Shown: positions 24,130 through 32,341, counted from the stretch's first letter. The stretch is DNA of 38,800 bases from Flavipsychrobacter stenotrophus (GCA_945902755.1 CAMDNC010000013.1:1-38800), one strand, 5' to 3'. Program-made: numbers and translations. The notes: generated by a model from the sequence alone, not told the origin.

Positions 24130-24411
24130 CTATACCAGCACATCTCTGAAAGCCTCAATCCTGTCGAACATACCCTTAGCAAAAGGACACAGTGGTATCA
24201 CTGTTATCTTTTGTTTGCGTGCGTAGGCTACCAGTGCTTGCAGCAGTTGTTTGCCCAGCCCCTTGCCCTCATATGCCTCAGCTACCTCTGTGTGGTCAAT
24301 AATTATTTTGTTGGCAGCAGGGTAGTTGTAGTGCATAGTTGCTATCTCTGCACCTTCATGCATTATATAAAACCTACCCTTTATTTCATTGTTTTGTTGT
24401 AGTACGTCCAT
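24130..24411 (-). CDS. GNAT-family N-acetyltransferase (YjdJ-like, small)
   Basis: 93 residues, the short GNAT form (PF14542 type). It shows MHEGAEIATMHY, IIIDHTEVAEAYEGKGLGKQLLQALVAYARKQ with the acetyl-CoA loop EGKGLGKQL, and IPLCPFAKGMFDR, where the PLCPF/Y motif is typical. The acceptor substrate is unknown. The start is 26 bases downstream of the DbpA-like helicase stop in the same direction, so the two are probably co-transcribed. Confidence 0.88.
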   Translation of the reverse strand: MDVLQQNNEIKGRFYIMHEGAEIATMHYNYPAANKIIIDHTEVAEAYEGKGLGKQLLQALVAYARKQKITVIPLCPFAKGMFDRIEAFRDVLV

Positions 24412-24437
24412 GCGCTGTTTTTGATGCAGGTGGGTAG

Positions 24438-25766
24438 TTATTTAGCTACCGCTATCATCACCTTTTTGTTTTTAATTTTTTCGTTTTTCACCAGTTGCAG
24501 TGCTTGTCCCACTTTCGACTTCCTTACTGCCACAAACGAGAAAAAGTCTTTTACATCAATTAGCCCTATGTCTTCTTTTTTCAGCATTCCTTTCTGTGCC
24601 AGAAAGCCTACTATATCTACCTTATTTACCTTGTCTTTTTTGCCAGCAGCTATAAATAGGGTAGACCATTGTGGTGGTGCGGGTAGCTTCTGGTCTGCTT
24701 CAGGGACTATCTCCTCTACCTCTCCGGTTATATACTCTGGTAGCTGCTCCTCTGGCGATAGTATCAGAATAGCAGTACCTGTTGCATCCATTCTAGCGGT
24801 TCTACCATTGCGATGGGTATAGCTATCTGGTGTCAGTGGCAGGTGGTAGTGTATTATGTAACGGATGTTGGGTATATCCAGCCCGCGTGCGGCTAGGTCG
24901 GTAGTCACCAGAAAATCAACCGTGCCGTTTCTGAACTTGCAGAGTGCCGTATCGCGCTCTTGCTGCTCCATACCACCATGATAAAAAGTATTTACTATAC
25001 CACTCTTTGCCATCAGTGCGCTTGTTCTTTCCACCGCCTCGCGGTGATTGCAAAAAATGATAGTGGGTCGGTTACCTATGTAGCACAACAACTCGAACAG
25101 TGTATCTGTTTTATCCTTGCCGGGCGAAAGTACTTTTTTTACTTCCAGTCTGTCTTCTTCGGTAGTTTCCTCGGGCAGGTAATCGAGTGTAGTTACCTCT
25201 TTCATACCCAGAAAATCCATTACCTCGACCGCTTCCGTAGCAGAGGTCAACACTCTTTTGTTCAATGCTGGTAATGAGCCTACCACAAACGACATCTCTT
25301 CCTCAAAACCCAACTCTAGTGTTTTATCATATTCATCCAGTACCAGGGTTGTGATAGCACCTACGGTTATGTTGCCACGGCGAATATGATCAGCCAATCG
25401 GCCAGGGGTACCCACAATAAGTGCCGGTGGTTGTTTCAGGTTGTTTTCTTCGGTTTGCCTCAGATGTCCGCCATAGCAGGCAGTTATCTTCAGCCCTGTA
25501 CCCATAGCCTTAAACACTTCTTCTATTTGCTGTGCCAGCTCTCTCGACGGTACTATGATAAGTGCTTGCGTCAGCTTGTTGCCAGCGTCTAGCAGTTGCA
25601 CTAATGGCAGCAGATAAGCCAATGTTTTGCCCGACCCTGTAGCCGATAGCAATACAGTATCACCCCCCTTGCCGATAGCAGTCATAGCTGCTACCTGCAT
25701 TTCATTCATTTCCTTTATTTTCAGATTGGCGAGTAGTGTGTCTACCGGATATTTTTGAACTTGCAT
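24438..25766 (-). CDS. DEAD-box-type RNA helicase, DbpA-like
   Basis: 442 residues. Motifs: ATGSGKTLAYLLPL (Walker A, about 42-48), PSRELAQQ, GTPGRLADHI, motif II LVLDEYDKTLELGF, SATE, FCNHREAVERT, TTDLAARGLDIPNI and motif VI HRNGRTARM. Motif II reads DEYD in place of DEAD and motif VI has Asn for Ile. The C-terminal ~70 residues (STLFIAAGKKDKVNKVDIVGFLAQKGMLKKEDIG) match the DbpA RNA-binding domain, which in E. coli recognises hairpin 92 of 23S rRNA. A role in large-subunit assembly is likely. The gene is followed by the GNAT gene. Confidence 0.9.
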   Translation of the reverse strand: MQVQKYPVDTLLANLKIKEMNEMQVAAMTAIGKGGDTVLLSATGSGKTLAYLLPLVQLLDAGNKLTQALIIVPSRELAQQIEEVFKAMGTGLKITACYGGHLRQTEENNLKQPPALIVGTPGRLADHIRRGNITVGAITTLVLDEYDKTLELGFEEEMSFVVGSLPALNKRVLTSATEAVEVMDFLGMKEVTTLDYLPEETTEEDRLEVKKVLSPGKDKTDTLFELLCYIGNRPTIIFCNHREAVERTSALMAKSGIVNTFYHGGMEQQERDTALCKFRNGTVDFLVTTDLAARGLDIPNIRYIIHYHLPLTPDSYTHRNGRTARMDATGTAILILSPEEQLPEYITGEVEEIVPEADQKLPAPPQWSTLFIAAGKKDKVNKVDIVGFLAQKGMLKKEDIGLIDVKDFFSFVAVRKSKVGQALQLVKNEKIKNKKVMIAVAK

Positions 25767-25870
25767 AACCGCAAAGGTAGGTTTAATTATACGGCATTGA
25801 TTTACCTATGCATTAACCCAATCCCCTTTAATTGTCAAAAAATATCTACCTACACTTAGACTTATACACT

Positions 25871-26848
25871 TCAATCCTTCAAAAATCCAAACTTACCCGC
25901 GTTGTAGTCTTCTACTGCTTGGCGTATCTCAGCTTCTGTATTCATCACAAACGGACCATAACTCACATACGGCTCATTGAGTGGCTGTCCGCTCAGCACC
26001 AGTATGGTAGCCGTTTTTGATGCTGTTATCCGTATCTCTCCACCCTCATTTTTCAACTGTACGTAGTGATTTTCAGGTACCGGATACTTATTCACCGTTA
26101 TAGATCCATCTATTACCAGTATGCCAGAGTTGTAGTGTGCAGGTAGGGTGAAAGTGAAGTCTGCATTGGCATTCAGGTGCATGTCATACATATTCACAGG
26201 CGAAAAAGTACTGGCGATTCCCTTCACTCCTTCATACTCACCAGCTACCACATACACTGTGCCCGAGTTGCGAGGTAGGGTTACTTTGGGCTTAGATGAG
26301 TGTAGTATACTTTGGTATTTCGCAGGGGTCATTTTGTGTGCTTTCGGCAGGTTTATCCATAGTTGCAACATCTCAAATGCGCCACCCTTCTTGGTGTAGG
26401 TTTGCTCGTGGTATTCTTTGTGAAGCACACCTCCACCAGCGGTCATCCATTGCACATCGCCTGGCCCTATTATGCCATGATTGCCCTTGCTGTCGTGGTG
26501 CTCTACCGCTCCTTTGTACGCAAATGTGATGGTTTCAATACCTCTATGCGGATGCACACCTACACCTCTAGATATCTCGGACGGGGGATAACTTACCTCG
26601 GCATTAAAATCCAACAAAAAAAACGGGCTCATGCGCTCCTCAAATCCTCTTCCATTCGGGAAATAGTTCATCACTTTAAATCCATTTCCCACCATATGTG
26701 TGTTGGTAGGGGGTAGCACAGCTTCTACGCCTCTGTAGGGCGATGTGGCTACCTTCTCCGCTGCCCTCAGCGGACTGGTTATGGCGTTGTGTAGGTAAGT
26801 AAGCGCAGTAGCAACTATCCCTTTTTTGATAAATTCTTTCCTTTCCAT
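25871..26848 (-). CDS. Pirin family protein with N-terminal extension
   Basis: 325 residues, a bicupin pirin. GVGVHPHRGIETITFAYKGAVEHHDSKGN and MTAGGGVLHKEYHE carry the metal-binding His/Glu set of the N-terminal cupin. The C-terminal cupin follows (GEYEGVKGIAS...). Pirins bind Fe and are linked to quercetin dioxygenase activity or redox sensing. About 40 residues precede the usual pirin start: MERKEFIKKGIVATALTYLHNA, which resembles the RK-type twin-arginine signal context of Bacteroidota (RREFIKKG). Export is possible but not certain. It is a single gene, just downstream of the phage-like block. Confidence 0.88.
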   Translation of the reverse strand: MERKEFIKKGIVATALTYLHNAITSPLRAAEKVATSPYRGVEAVLPPTNTHMVGNGFKVMNYFPNGRGFEERMSPFFLLDFNAEVSYPPSEISRGVGVHPHRGIETITFAYKGAVEHHDSKGNHGIIGPGDVQWMTAGGGVLHKEYHEQTYTKKGGAFEMLQLWINLPKAHKMTPAKYQSILHSSKPKVTLPRNSGTVYVVAGEYEGVKGIASTFSPVNMYDMHLNANADFTFTLPAHYNSGILVIDGSITVNKYPVPENHYVQLKNEGGEIRITASKTATILVLSGQPLNEPYVSYGPFVMNTEAEIRQAVEDYNAGKFGFLKD

Positions 26849-26945
26849 ACCAATTACGTTTTGTGATATTCAAAATTATTGAAAAAACATGTACCAACAT
26901 CTATTTGCGGGCTTATAGTTCAATAGACCTTAGTTATGCCAGACC

Positions 26946-27449
26946 TTATTCACCAAGTGTTACCTGCAAGCTAGCAGGGGTGTAGAGTTGCTCGGGCTGG
27001 GTGCTGTAATCGTCAAATGTTACCGAATACCTTATTTCCCTTACCCTATATCCATCAGTGCGGGTTTGTGTATCGGCGGATACTCGAATCATACACCCGA
27101 AACTACCCCCTGCACTCCAGCCATGTAGTACCTTCTGCAGTGCCCATTCTAGGTCGTAGTAGCTTATGGCCATTTCTTTGTATTCGTTGGGGGTGTTGTG
27201 GGCAGTAGAACTCAGTGGTGCAAAACCCAGCTTTAGCACTACTTCTCCACAAGCCGTCTGCACACCCTCGCCGAGATTGCTGAAGGAGAACTTGTCAAAG
27301 TCTATCAGCACACACGGAAACGTCACTGGCGGTCTTACTTTTGCCGACAACTGCCCAGTGTCTTGAGCCACATAACTGATGCTGGTTACGGTGCTCTTTA
27401 TATGCACTTGCAGTGCCAAAAACAATTGTGCGAATGGTGAGTTCATCAT
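26946..27449 (-). CDS. Phage neck/tail-like protein (putative, Mu gp37-like position)
   Basis: 167 residues, last gene of the phage-derived block. Features: MMNSPFAQLFLALQVHIKSTV at the start, a segment PCVLIDFDKFSFSNLGEGVQ, and beta-rich C-terminal REIRYSVTFDDYSTQ. The size and pattern resemble small head-tail joining or tail-terminator proteins that follow gp36-type proteins in Mu-like phages. I cannot name a family with certainty. It lies 33 bases downstream of the portal gene in the same direction, and the next gene, pirin, is an ordinary chromosomal gene, so phage genes stop here. Confidence 0.5.
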   Translation of the reverse strand: MMNSPFAQLFLALQVHIKSTVTSISYVAQDTGQLSAKVRPPVTFPCVLIDFDKFSFSNLGEGVQTACGEVVLKLGFAPLSSTAHNTPNEYKEMAISYYDLEWALQKVLHGWSAGGSFGCMIRVSADTQTRTDGYRVREIRYSVTFDDYSTQPEQLYTPASLQVTLGE

Positions 27450-27482
27450 TTCTATTTTCTAGGTTTTAGTAGATGTTTGTAG

Positions 27483-28571
27483 TTAAGCCTGCGGTATACC
27501 ATAGGTATCATACCAGTAACTGTCTGGAATACCTACTATACCCGCCAGGCCTTTATCTATTGTCATTCGTTTGTGCAAATACTCAATGTCTGTATCTTTT
27601 GCAAATACAAACCTTCCTCCCGCCACCTCATATCCGTACGACTGTAGTATGCGCATAAAAGCTGGTGTATTGAGCATAGCAGTAGTGTAGGCTATGTCTG
27701 CCTTTGTTATTTCATACTGCTGTTCCTGATGTATTTTGCTTTGTGCATAACCCGCACTACGACTGCTGTTGGTGGTTTCTGTGTTGCCCAGCACTGTTAC
27801 AGATATTTCCTCGTTTAGCGCCTTTATAAACGATAACTGCAATCCACCATCACTATTGGCTTGTTTTCCATCTTTTATTTCGAAATCTGCCTGGCGGGGT
27901 ATCATCATAGACAGCGAGCTACCACTATCTTCCAGCACCTTTCTCAGTTCTTCCTTAGTTTGCTCGTCATACGAGTCATATTTTATCACGCGTACCGGCT
28001 GCCCAAATAGTTCTATAAATTGAGCCCAGTCGGCCAACCCACTTCTTTTATACAGGCAGTATGGAGCACACCGCAGCAACAGACCCATATCTCCCGGTGT
28101 CTCCATTACCCACACATTGCGCAGGTCTGCATAGTGTATTCCTTCCTGTCCGTTTTGCTCGTAGGCTATCACTCTACTTTCTGGTTTTATATGCTTTCTT
28201 GGTATGGAATTGCATATCAACTCCGTACCCGGCACAAACTCTAATCCCGACAAACCCCACAACAAGGTTTCCAGAATGGTTTTTATTACCTCTCTGAATG
28301 CCATTGAAGCTATTAGGCCGTCTAGCTTGTGCACCTTTTTTCCACCTTTTTCAAAATATATTTCTTTATTAAGTACAGCATTTATTTTCTTAGCTACCAC
28401 ACCCGTTAGGTGCCCATCTAGCAGTATATCTTCATAAAGGTCATATAGCCTGGTTCTGTTAGGGTGATGCATAGACTCTGCCGCACTTAGTGCATTACGC
28501 CAAGTGTTTATATCCTTCCTATTTCGGTCAATTGACCTTACGTTCAATTCATTCAATATTATCTTCTCCAT
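27483..28571 (-). CDS. Phage portal protein, DUF935 (Mu gp29-like)
   Basis: 362 residues. Matches the DUF935 portal family in layout: an N-terminal region with LYDLYEDILLDGHLTGVVAKKINAVLN, LLWGLSGLEFVPG, IPRKHIKPE, then WAQFIELFGQPVRVIKYDSYDEQTKEEL and TVLGNTETTNSSRSAGYAQSKIHQEQQ. Portals form the dodecameric ring through which DNA enters a capsid. The ORF is uninterrupted but shorter than Mu gp29 (about 500 residues), so the C-terminal part may be reduced. The upstream neighbour is an oppositely oriented membrane protein, so the portal gene needs a promoter within 28572-28694, where only weak TAnnTTTG matches are seen. Confidence 0.82.
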   Translation of the reverse strand: MEKIILNELNVRSIDRNRKDINTWRNALSAAESMHHPNRTRLYDLYEDILLDGHLTGVVAKKINAVLNKEIYFEKGGKKVHKLDGLIASMAFREVIKTILETLLWGLSGLEFVPGTELICNSIPRKHIKPESRVIAYEQNGQEGIHYADLRNVWVMETPGDMGLLLRCAPYCLYKRSGLADWAQFIELFGQPVRVIKYDSYDEQTKEELRKVLEDSGSSLSMMIPRQADFEIKDGKQANSDGGLQLSFIKALNEEISVTVLGNTETTNSSRSAGYAQSKIHQEQQYEITKADIAYTTAMLNTPAFMRILQSYGYEVAGGRFVFAKDTDIEYLHKRMTIDKGLAGIVGIPDSYWYDTYGIPQA

Positions 28572-28694
28572 ATGATGCGATTAATTTACGTTTATTTAAA
28601 GCTGATTCCCTTACACTTCCAAATAGAATATTATTATCTTTACGTATCCCTTGCTTCTATTGATATAAATTTCTACAGTGCAATTATTATAACA

Positions 28695-29057
28695 ATGAGA
28701 CGAATACTAACAGAATTTTATAGCCTTGTATACAAGACTACAGGCAATAAGTTGTTGGCTTATGTTGTTGGCTTAATGGTGTTGGCTTTGTTTAACTGCG
28801 TTATAGTAAAGGGCTTGGCAATGCTTATTCAAGATTGGGTAGGCTTCGCTGCTATGATACTTGTCTTGTTCCGGTTTCCTATCTACTTTGCAACATTCTT
28901 ATTATCGCTTGGTGCTGCATATTGGTTCACCCCCAATATACAAACACTATCACGCGATGCTAAAAAGAACAATAAATATCTCACGATAATCCTATACAGC
29001 CTGTTTGCTGTTGTTCTTTTTGCCTACATGCAATTGGGAGAAGTTTTATTCTCCTGA
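28695..29057 (+). CDS. Small membrane protein, inserted against the phage block
   Basis: 120 residues from ATG 28695 (Met42 of the track ORF; the 41 residues before it look like non-coding Tyr/Ile-rich sequence). Three or four hydrophobic helices: LLAYVVGLMVLALFNCVIV, FAAMILVLFRFPIYFATFLLSLGAAYWF and LTIILYSLFAVVLFAYMQL. No family recognised. It sits on the plus strand between the gp36-like and portal genes, which read on the minus strand, diverging from portal and converging on gp36. This is the placement expected of an independently expressed cargo gene (moron) or an insertion. Function is unknown. Confidence 0.6.
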   Translation: MRRILTEFYSLVYKTTGNKLLAYVVGLMVLALFNCVIVKGLAMLIQDWVGFAAMILVLFRFPIYFATFLLSLGAAYWFTPNIQTLSRDAKKNNKYLTIILYSLFAVVLFAYMQLGEVLFS

Positions 29058-29091
29058 TATTCACACCTTGATTTGGCGTTGTAACAATTAC

Positions 29092-29529
29092 CTAGTAATG
29101 ATTACTTCTTTTGGGGTTACTGTTCCAGTTTATAGCGTTGCTTTCTGGCAGTGCTGTATTGTTCCCAGCATCCTTGTAGGGCCATCCATCTGGTTGCAAA
29201 GCGCCTGTTTTTATGCTTTTCAGCACCTCTACTGCGTCTGTGTAAGCGACTCTGCTGGTGCTATACTCTACTCCTGTGTTGTTAAGACGCAATAAGTGCC
29301 AGCAAGCCACGTCTTTTACTATACTTTTCAGGTACTCATCTTGTACAGCAGGTGGCGTTGTTCCTGTACCAAATAGTTGAGTAAGGTCGTAGCGGCTTAG
29401 GTACATCTTGCACTCTTGCTCGGCAGTAGCAATAGCTATTTCTGCTATCGCTATGTCACCTCTTGTGATCTCTGTTATTACTTCTGCATACAGCTTGGTT
29501 TCCAGCTCTGCAACGGTTATTATAGGCAT
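29092..29529 (-). CDS. Mu gp36-like protein (DUF1320)
   Basis: 145 residues. The start MPIITVAELETKLYAEVITEITRGD, the middle AEQECKMYLSRYDLTQLFG...LKSIVKDVACWHLLRL and the C-terminal AVEVLKSIKTGALQPDGWP...NNTALPESNAINWNSNPKRSNHY are the recognisable pattern of the DUF1320/Mu gp36 family, thought to be a head-tail connector or completion protein. The ORF is intact. In Mu it follows the major capsid gene; here it precedes portal, and no capsid gene is near. Confidence 0.8.
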   Translation of the reverse strand: MPIITVAELETKLYAEVITEITRGDIAIAEIAIATAEQECKMYLSRYDLTQLFGTGTTPPAVQDEYLKSIVKDVACWHLLRLNNTGVEYSTSRVAYTDAVEVLKSIKTGALQPDGWPYKDAGNNTALPESNAINWNSNPKRSNHY

Positions 29530-29550
29530 GGTTTAAAGGTTTATATTGGT

Positions 29551-29649
29551 TTATTTAGTCTCCTTAGGCGTTGACATCCAGCACTGCATCCCTATTGGGG
29601 GTACTATTGTCACTAGTTCTTCAATAGTTGCAGCGGCGCGGCTATTCAC
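29551..29649 (-). CDS. Possible tiny ORF between the acidic secreted protein and the gp36-like gene
   Basis: Not in the ORF track. A GTG overlapping the upstream stop (TAGTG) opens a 32-codon frame reading NSRAAATIEELVTIVPPIGM and ending CWMSTPKETK, stopping 21 bases before the gp36-like ATG. The composition looks protein-like and resembles short 'ATIEEL...PxxGMQCW' segments of phage structural proteins, but it is very short. It could be a real small gene or the remnant of a longer one. Confidence 0.3.
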   Translation of the reverse strand: MNSRAAATIEELVTIVPPIGMQCWMSTPKETK

Positions 29650-30215
29650 TATTCATCCTCTTCTTTCGGTTCTTTCTTTTTTCCTTTTGTAGGCTTGTCT
29701 TCTTCATCCTCCTCTTCTTCATCCTCCTCTTCCTCACCTTTCTTCTTTCTCGCCGTTGGCTTTTTTACATTTTGCCTGTTACCAGGCTCTGAAGCCTCTT
29801 CTTTATCTATTTCCAGCGTTTCGCCTGTGGGCTTTACTTGTACTATCTTTTTGGAAGTACGGTCATACGTTACTTCGTATACATTAGCAACGTTATCTCC
29901 CAGTGTCAGCATTATATAGCCTATCAGTTTTTTACCATCATTATTGTCGTTTAGCGAGTCTACAACTGCATATATCTTGGGTATACCCTTACCTGCTTTT
30001 CTTATTTCCTGCAGTCTACTTCTTTGCTCAGCGTATTCAGGTAGTGTCAATATCTGCCTTCTTAGCAAATTGTAGTCTACCCTGTCGTTGTTTTTTGCTT
30101 TTTTCTCATCCTGTGCTTCTTTTAGCTCTTCCCTTCTTTCGTTCCTGTCTTGCTGCGCAGCTACTTCACTATCAATACTCAAAATTATAAGCAGTGCAAA
30201 AAATACATTTTTCAT
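29649..30215 (-). CDS. Secreted protein with Lys/Glu-rich acidic tail, inside the phage-like block
   Basis: 188 residues. A Sec signal peptide (MKNVFFALLIILSIDSEVAAQQ) is followed by a charged helical region (DRNERREELKEAQDEKKAKNN), a compact ~75-residue middle (LLRRQILTLPEYAEQRSRLQEI...KLIGYIMLTLGDNVANVYEVTYDR), and a ~45-residue tail of alternating Lys and Glu/Asp runs. No family recognised. It is expected in the periplasm or at the outer membrane, which is odd between a terminase and a head-completion gene. It lies 82 bases after terL and overlaps a possible tiny ORF by one base. It could be a cargo gene captured by the phage. Confidence 0.7.
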   Translation of the reverse strand: MKNVFFALLIILSIDSEVAAQQDRNERREELKEAQDEKKAKNNDRVDYNLLRRQILTLPEYAEQRSRLQEIRKAGKGIPKIYAVVDSLNDNNDGKKLIGYIMLTLGDNVANVYEVTYDRTSKKIVQVKPTGETLEIDKEEASEPGNRQNVKKPTARKKKGEEEEDEEEEDEEDKPTKGKKKEPKEEDE

Positions 30216-30297
30216 GTTTTACTGTTTTACGTATATCGCAAATGTCCTTATTTTTTATCGCACTCTATTACGCACTTTTTTCATTGTTCATACATTC

Positions 30298-31851
30298 TCA
30301 GTATCGTTTGTTGTTATGGGGTTTACCACCTAGTGTTATCCCGTGCCCACCTTTATTAGCTGTCTTTTCTATTATTATCCATACAGCTCCCTCTACCGCA
30401 TCTGGTCCGTCATCGTGCGCATTGCCCGCCTGCGAAAAAGCTCTAAACTGTTCTACCAATCGCTGCATATGTGGGTTGTGTTCTTCTTGCTCATTCAGGT
30501 ACAGTTCACCATTTCTGTTCATGGGTTCCAGCAGGCTTTCTACCCTCATAAACTTGTCGGGTTTTTTGCGGGTATCGCCTATTATGGGTATCGTTCTCCC
30601 TCTTCGTCTACCCGCATCACTCACTTCTTTCACAAGCACATCTTGCATAAACACCTGCTCCATGTAGTAATAACAGCTACGATTACCTACGATATTCATT
30701 ATATCATAGTGCCAGTCTATCATTTCGGCAGTAGTGGCTCGGTCTAAGTAACATTTTATTACATGGTATTCACTTCGCCATTTACCCACCAGCACTGTGG
30801 CTTTATAGTCGGCGGTTGTTTTGTATGATGGGTCTGTATAACACACTAGTATGGTATATTCATTGATAGGCAGCACTGGTTTGTAGGCCATTTGTCTAAA
30901 CACCGCCCCCTCAGTCAATGGGTTGTTGTAGTATTCCTTTTGCTGCGCTGCATAGCTTTTTTGGCTTAGTACTCTATCTATATCCGATTCGCTGTTTTTT
31001 TCAGGCCAGGAAGAACGTCCTTGCTCATTACGTATATTCACAATGTCTACGTGGTCTGCTATATCTGCTGCCTTTTGTATGCAAGACGACAGGGCTATAC
31101 GGTTGCCGCAAAATATAATGGTGGTAGCCACCGATACGGATCTGGTACCAATAGCAGCTTCCTCTATCCAACGCCATTTTTTAGATACAATATCACTGTT
31201 CAGGCAGTCGCTATCTGTGTCTACATCGTCAAACAATATGATGTCTGGCCTTGCCTCCTCATTTCTTGTCCCTCTGGGGCTTTGCCCTACCCCTACCGCC
31301 CTAAACGATACCCCTCCCCTTGTTACAAACTCTGTAATACTCCACACACCATCTCCCACCTGCTGGCCATAATCTTGTATCAGTCTTTGGTTATACTCCA
31401 TATTAGCTTTGTAGGGCATCAGCAGTCGGGTTGCATTGTCCAGACTGTTGCTTATCATCAGTACACAGCGTTTTTTTATTCTTTGTGCTTCTGTCATTGA
31501 GCCATCGGCATGCACCACCATTCGGTCATCTTCATTTCTATGCCCAACCAGTGCCAGGTAAAATACCTCCATCATAGTACGGGTGCTTTTAGCCAGCTCC
31601 CTACTCCACATGCGCACTTCGCACCATTCTTTGTTGTGGAGTATTCGGTTTGTGGAGTTTAGCTGAAATGCAGCTGCCTTTGCATAAGCAAACCTAGGAA
31701 AGTAATACCCAAACCATTTCTCAGGTTCAGCCTCCAGTCTAGCTTTTCTAGCTACTAGAGCTGCTTCGTTTTCTTTTTTATCGGTTAGCGTTCCCGATTT
31801 TATCATCTTTACAAACTCTTCCCACCTTGCTATCAATTGTCTATCGGTCAT
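30298..31851 (-). CDS. Phage terminase large subunit
   Basis: 517 residues. The ATPase domain has a Walker A-like MWSRELAKST (about 81-90, the AKST variant known in terminases) and Walker B IILFDDVD (about 204-210). The C-terminal RNase H-like nuclease domain has CYTDPSYKTTADYKA (about 343-357, first metal Asp) and HDDGPDAVEGAV near 480 (last metal Asp). All key motor and nuclease residues appear present, so the protein could be active. Terminases cut and pump DNA through the portal into a capsid. It lies 49 bases after the small-subunit gene. Confidence 0.9.
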   Translation of the reverse strand: MTDRQLIARWEEFVKMIKSGTLTDKKENEAALVARKARLEAEPEKWFGYYFPRFAYAKAAAFQLNSTNRILHNKEWCEVRMWSRELAKSTRTMMEVFYLALVGHRNEDDRMVVHADGSMTEAQRIKKRCVLMISNSLDNATRLLMPYKANMEYNQRLIQDYGQQVGDGVWSITEFVTRGGVSFRAVGVGQSPRGTRNEEARPDIILFDDVDTDSDCLNSDIVSKKWRWIEEAAIGTRSVSVATTIIFCGNRIALSSCIQKAADIADHVDIVNIRNEQGRSSWPEKNSESDIDRVLSQKSYAAQQKEYYNNPLTEGAVFRQMAYKPVLPINEYTILVCYTDPSYKTTADYKATVLVGKWRSEYHVIKCYLDRATTAEMIDWHYDIMNIVGNRSCYYYMEQVFMQDVLVKEVSDAGRRRGRTIPIIGDTRKKPDKFMRVESLLEPMNRNGELYLNEQEEHNPHMQRLVEQFRAFSQAGNAHDDGPDAVEGAVWIIIEKTANKGGHGITLGGKPHNNKRY

Positions 31852-31900
31852 ATTCCTTCTTCTTACACTTCAGGGTATTTTTTTCGTCAACTTGTCTATA

Positions 31901-32341
31901 CTACAATTCCTTTTGCTCCTTTATGTACGCCTCCATTTCTATCGTCACAGTTTTGGATAGCTGTTCATCTTTTTTGTACAGCCATGTCAAAAATGCTTCT
32001 CCCAAATGGATCAATCCTGACAAGTCATGCTCAGTGTCTACGTTTTTTATCATGGCACTATACTTCATCATCAGCTCCACATCCTTGGGTGTAGGTTCTT
32101 CGGTTGCGTTCAGTCTGCTCGTCACTGAGTTCAATGCTTTGTACAGATATTTAAGCTGTTTCTTTTTTGATATACTCAGCGATTCTCTGAACATATCCCA
32201 CTCTCCACTTCGTATCCAGTTTTCTATCGTCCCCTCTGGTTGCCTCACTCGTTGTGACACTTCCCTTACACTCATTTCGCATTGCAGGTACAATACTCTT
32301 GCTATGCCTTCTACATGCGATTCATCAAATCTTAAGTCCAT
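31901..32341 (-). CDS. Putative terminase small subunit
   Basis: 146 residues. The N-terminal ~55 residues look like a helix-turn-helix of the small terminase type (GIARVLYLQCEMSVREVSQRVRQPEGTIENWIRSGEWDMFRESL), followed by a helical oligomerisation region. It is called by this pattern and by its place directly upstream of terL. It would recognise DNA for packaging. It starts the phage-like block; a CACCTTTG element ending 5 bases before the ATG resembles the -7 box with one mismatch. Confidence 0.7.
   Translation of the reverse strand: MDLRFDESHVEGIARVLYLQCEMSVREVSQRVRQPEGTIENWIRSGEWDMFRESLSISKKKQLKYLYKALNSVTSRLNATEEPTPKDVELMMKYSAMIKNVDTEHDLSGLIHLGEAFLTWLYKKDEQLSKTVTIEMEAYIKEQKEL

Noticed and set aside
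29695-29919. Plus-strand ORF beginning with a poly-Ser run
   Set aside because: It is the reverse complement of the Lys/Glu-rich tail of the secreted protein.
30343-31500. Several plus-strand ORFs of 109-159 residues opposite terL
   Set aside because: They lack starts with promoters or protein-like patterns, and the terminase frame explains the region.
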